Below the pieces are notes generated by a model, which saw nothing but the letters and a program-made list of their open reading frames with translations, did not search any database and was not told the origin of the DNA. From Pseudomonadota bacterium (GTDB taxonomy: Bacteria; Pseudomonadota; Alphaproteobacteria; Rhizobiales; Aestuariivirgaceae), in contig JAEKFU010000435.1 in NCBI GenBank assembly GCA_016522385.1, forward strand, positions 1 through 14,971: DNA of 14,971 nucleotides. Reading direction: 5' to 3'. The translations under genes were made by a program, and so were the position numbers. Shown here in pieces: positions 14,348 through 14,971 of the stretch. Each line of letters begins with the position of its first letter. Position 1 is the first letter of the stretch.

Positions 14348-14971
14348 ATGACACGCAAGTCTGTTTCGATCATCTACACCGGCGGCACGCTTGGAATGCG
14401 CTCGTCCGCGCAAGGCTACGTCCCCGCGAAAGATCTCGCCGACTTGATCGGCCAACGCATGCCAGAACTGGCAGGAGAGGACATGCCGGTCTATGAGCTA
14501 AGCGAATATGACCGGTTGCTGGATAGCGCAAATGCAACGCCGCGGCATTGGTATCACTTGGCCGAACAAATCAGGCTTGCAGCGGGTCAATTTGACGGCT
14601 TCGTGGTGATCCACGGTACCGACACACTGGCCTATACCGCTTCGGCGCTGTCCTTTTTGCTGGCAGGACTAGGCAAGCCCGTTATCCTCACCGGCTCACA
14701 GATCCCGCTCTGTGAAGTCCGTAACGATGCCCAGGCCAACCTCATTGGTGCAGCCCAGGCCATCCAAATAGGCCGCTTGCAAGAGGTCTGTGTCTGCTTC
14801 GGGCGTCACATTCTGAGAGGCAACAGGACCACCAAAATCAATGCAACCGAGCTCGATGCGTTTGACTCACCTAACTTCCCGCCACTTGCCGAAATCGGTA
14901 CCGAGCTGCGCTTTGGCGATGTAAATGGAGTGCCTTCGACAAGCGCCATGTTGACCGGTGAGGCACCGGTC
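14348..14971 (+). CDS. Type I L-asparaginase, 5' part (runs off the window end)
   Basis: Hydrolyses L-asparagine to aspartate and ammonia. The frame is open for 208 codons to the last base, so the C-terminal part is outside the window. The start MTRKSVSIIYTGGTLGM carries the catalytic Thr14 in TGGT. The second catalytic pair, Thr91-Asp92, is in VVIHGTDTLAYTASALSFLL. Ser60 in DSAN and Lys163 in TTKINA also fit the family. The absence of a signal peptide and the AnsA-like HGTDTLAYTASALSF stretch point to the cytoplasmic type I enzyme. No strong ribosome binding site is seen. It may share a read-through transcript with tig; supply of ammonia fits the nitrogen genes in the window, but a regulatory link is not shown. 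Confidence 0.92.
   Translation, partial: MTRKSVSIIYTGGTLGMRSSAQGYVPAKDLADLIGQRMPELAGEDMPVYELSEYDRLLDSANATPRHWYHLAEQIRLAAGQFDGFVVIHGTDTLAYTASALSFLLAGLGKPVILTGSQIPLCEVRNDAQANLIGAAQAIQIGRLQEVCVCFGRHILRGNRTTKINATELDAFDSPNFPPLAEIGTELRFGDVNGVPSTSAMLTGEAPV

Overview
The window looks like a chromosomal segment of an alphaproteobacterium, most likely of the order Hyphomicrobiales (Rhizobiales). The GC content is moderately high. The glnB-glnA pair, a fused Nnr protein, a tRNA-Leu and a trigger factor with a lysine-rich tail all resemble that group. This placement is inference from gene content, because no search could be run. I see no insertion sequence, prophage, CRISPR array or rRNA.

Layout. Positions 1-1882 hold an NTF2-like/flavin monooxygenase fusion on the plus strand. 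Positions 1883-4005 hold a 5' region with a perfect 10-bp inverted repeat and a membrane-anchored class III adenylate cyclase. The cyclase converges, with a 28-bp overlap, on a minus-strand DUF1326 protein. That protein is divergent from a METTL7-like methyltransferase (4753-5373). The methyltransferase converges on a secreted fasciclin-domain protein (5539-6024, minus). Positions 6240-8340 hold the nitrogen core on the minus strand: glnB, then glnA, then a strong hairpin terminator. Upstream of glnB lie a near-consensus sigma-54 promoter and an NtrC-type palindrome. Positions 8578-10257 hold a degenerate GT51 transglycosylase homologue that appears to lack both catalytic glutamates. It converges on a two-gene minus-strand unit made of an 87-residue protein and a sulfotransferase-like protein. 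After a 622-bp gap, which may encode a 64-residue cysteine-rich protein, come nnr (NADHX/NADPHX repair), tRNA-Leu(UAG), tig, and the start of a type I asparaginase that runs off the window end. That last gene is open to position 14971.

How the genes fit together. Nitrogen is the clearest theme: PII, glutamine synthetase and asparaginase. The most interesting signal is regulatory. The palindrome GCCTAA-N3-TTAGGC occurs upstream of glnB and again upstream of the 87-residue gene. In both places it lies about 106 bp from a GG-N10-GC sigma-54-like element, strong at glnB and weak at the small gene. This suggests that the small gene and its sulfotransferase partner could share nitrogen (NtrC) control with glnBA. 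The other genes are mostly housekeeping or of unassigned substrate. I did not find a clearly new defence or biosynthetic system.
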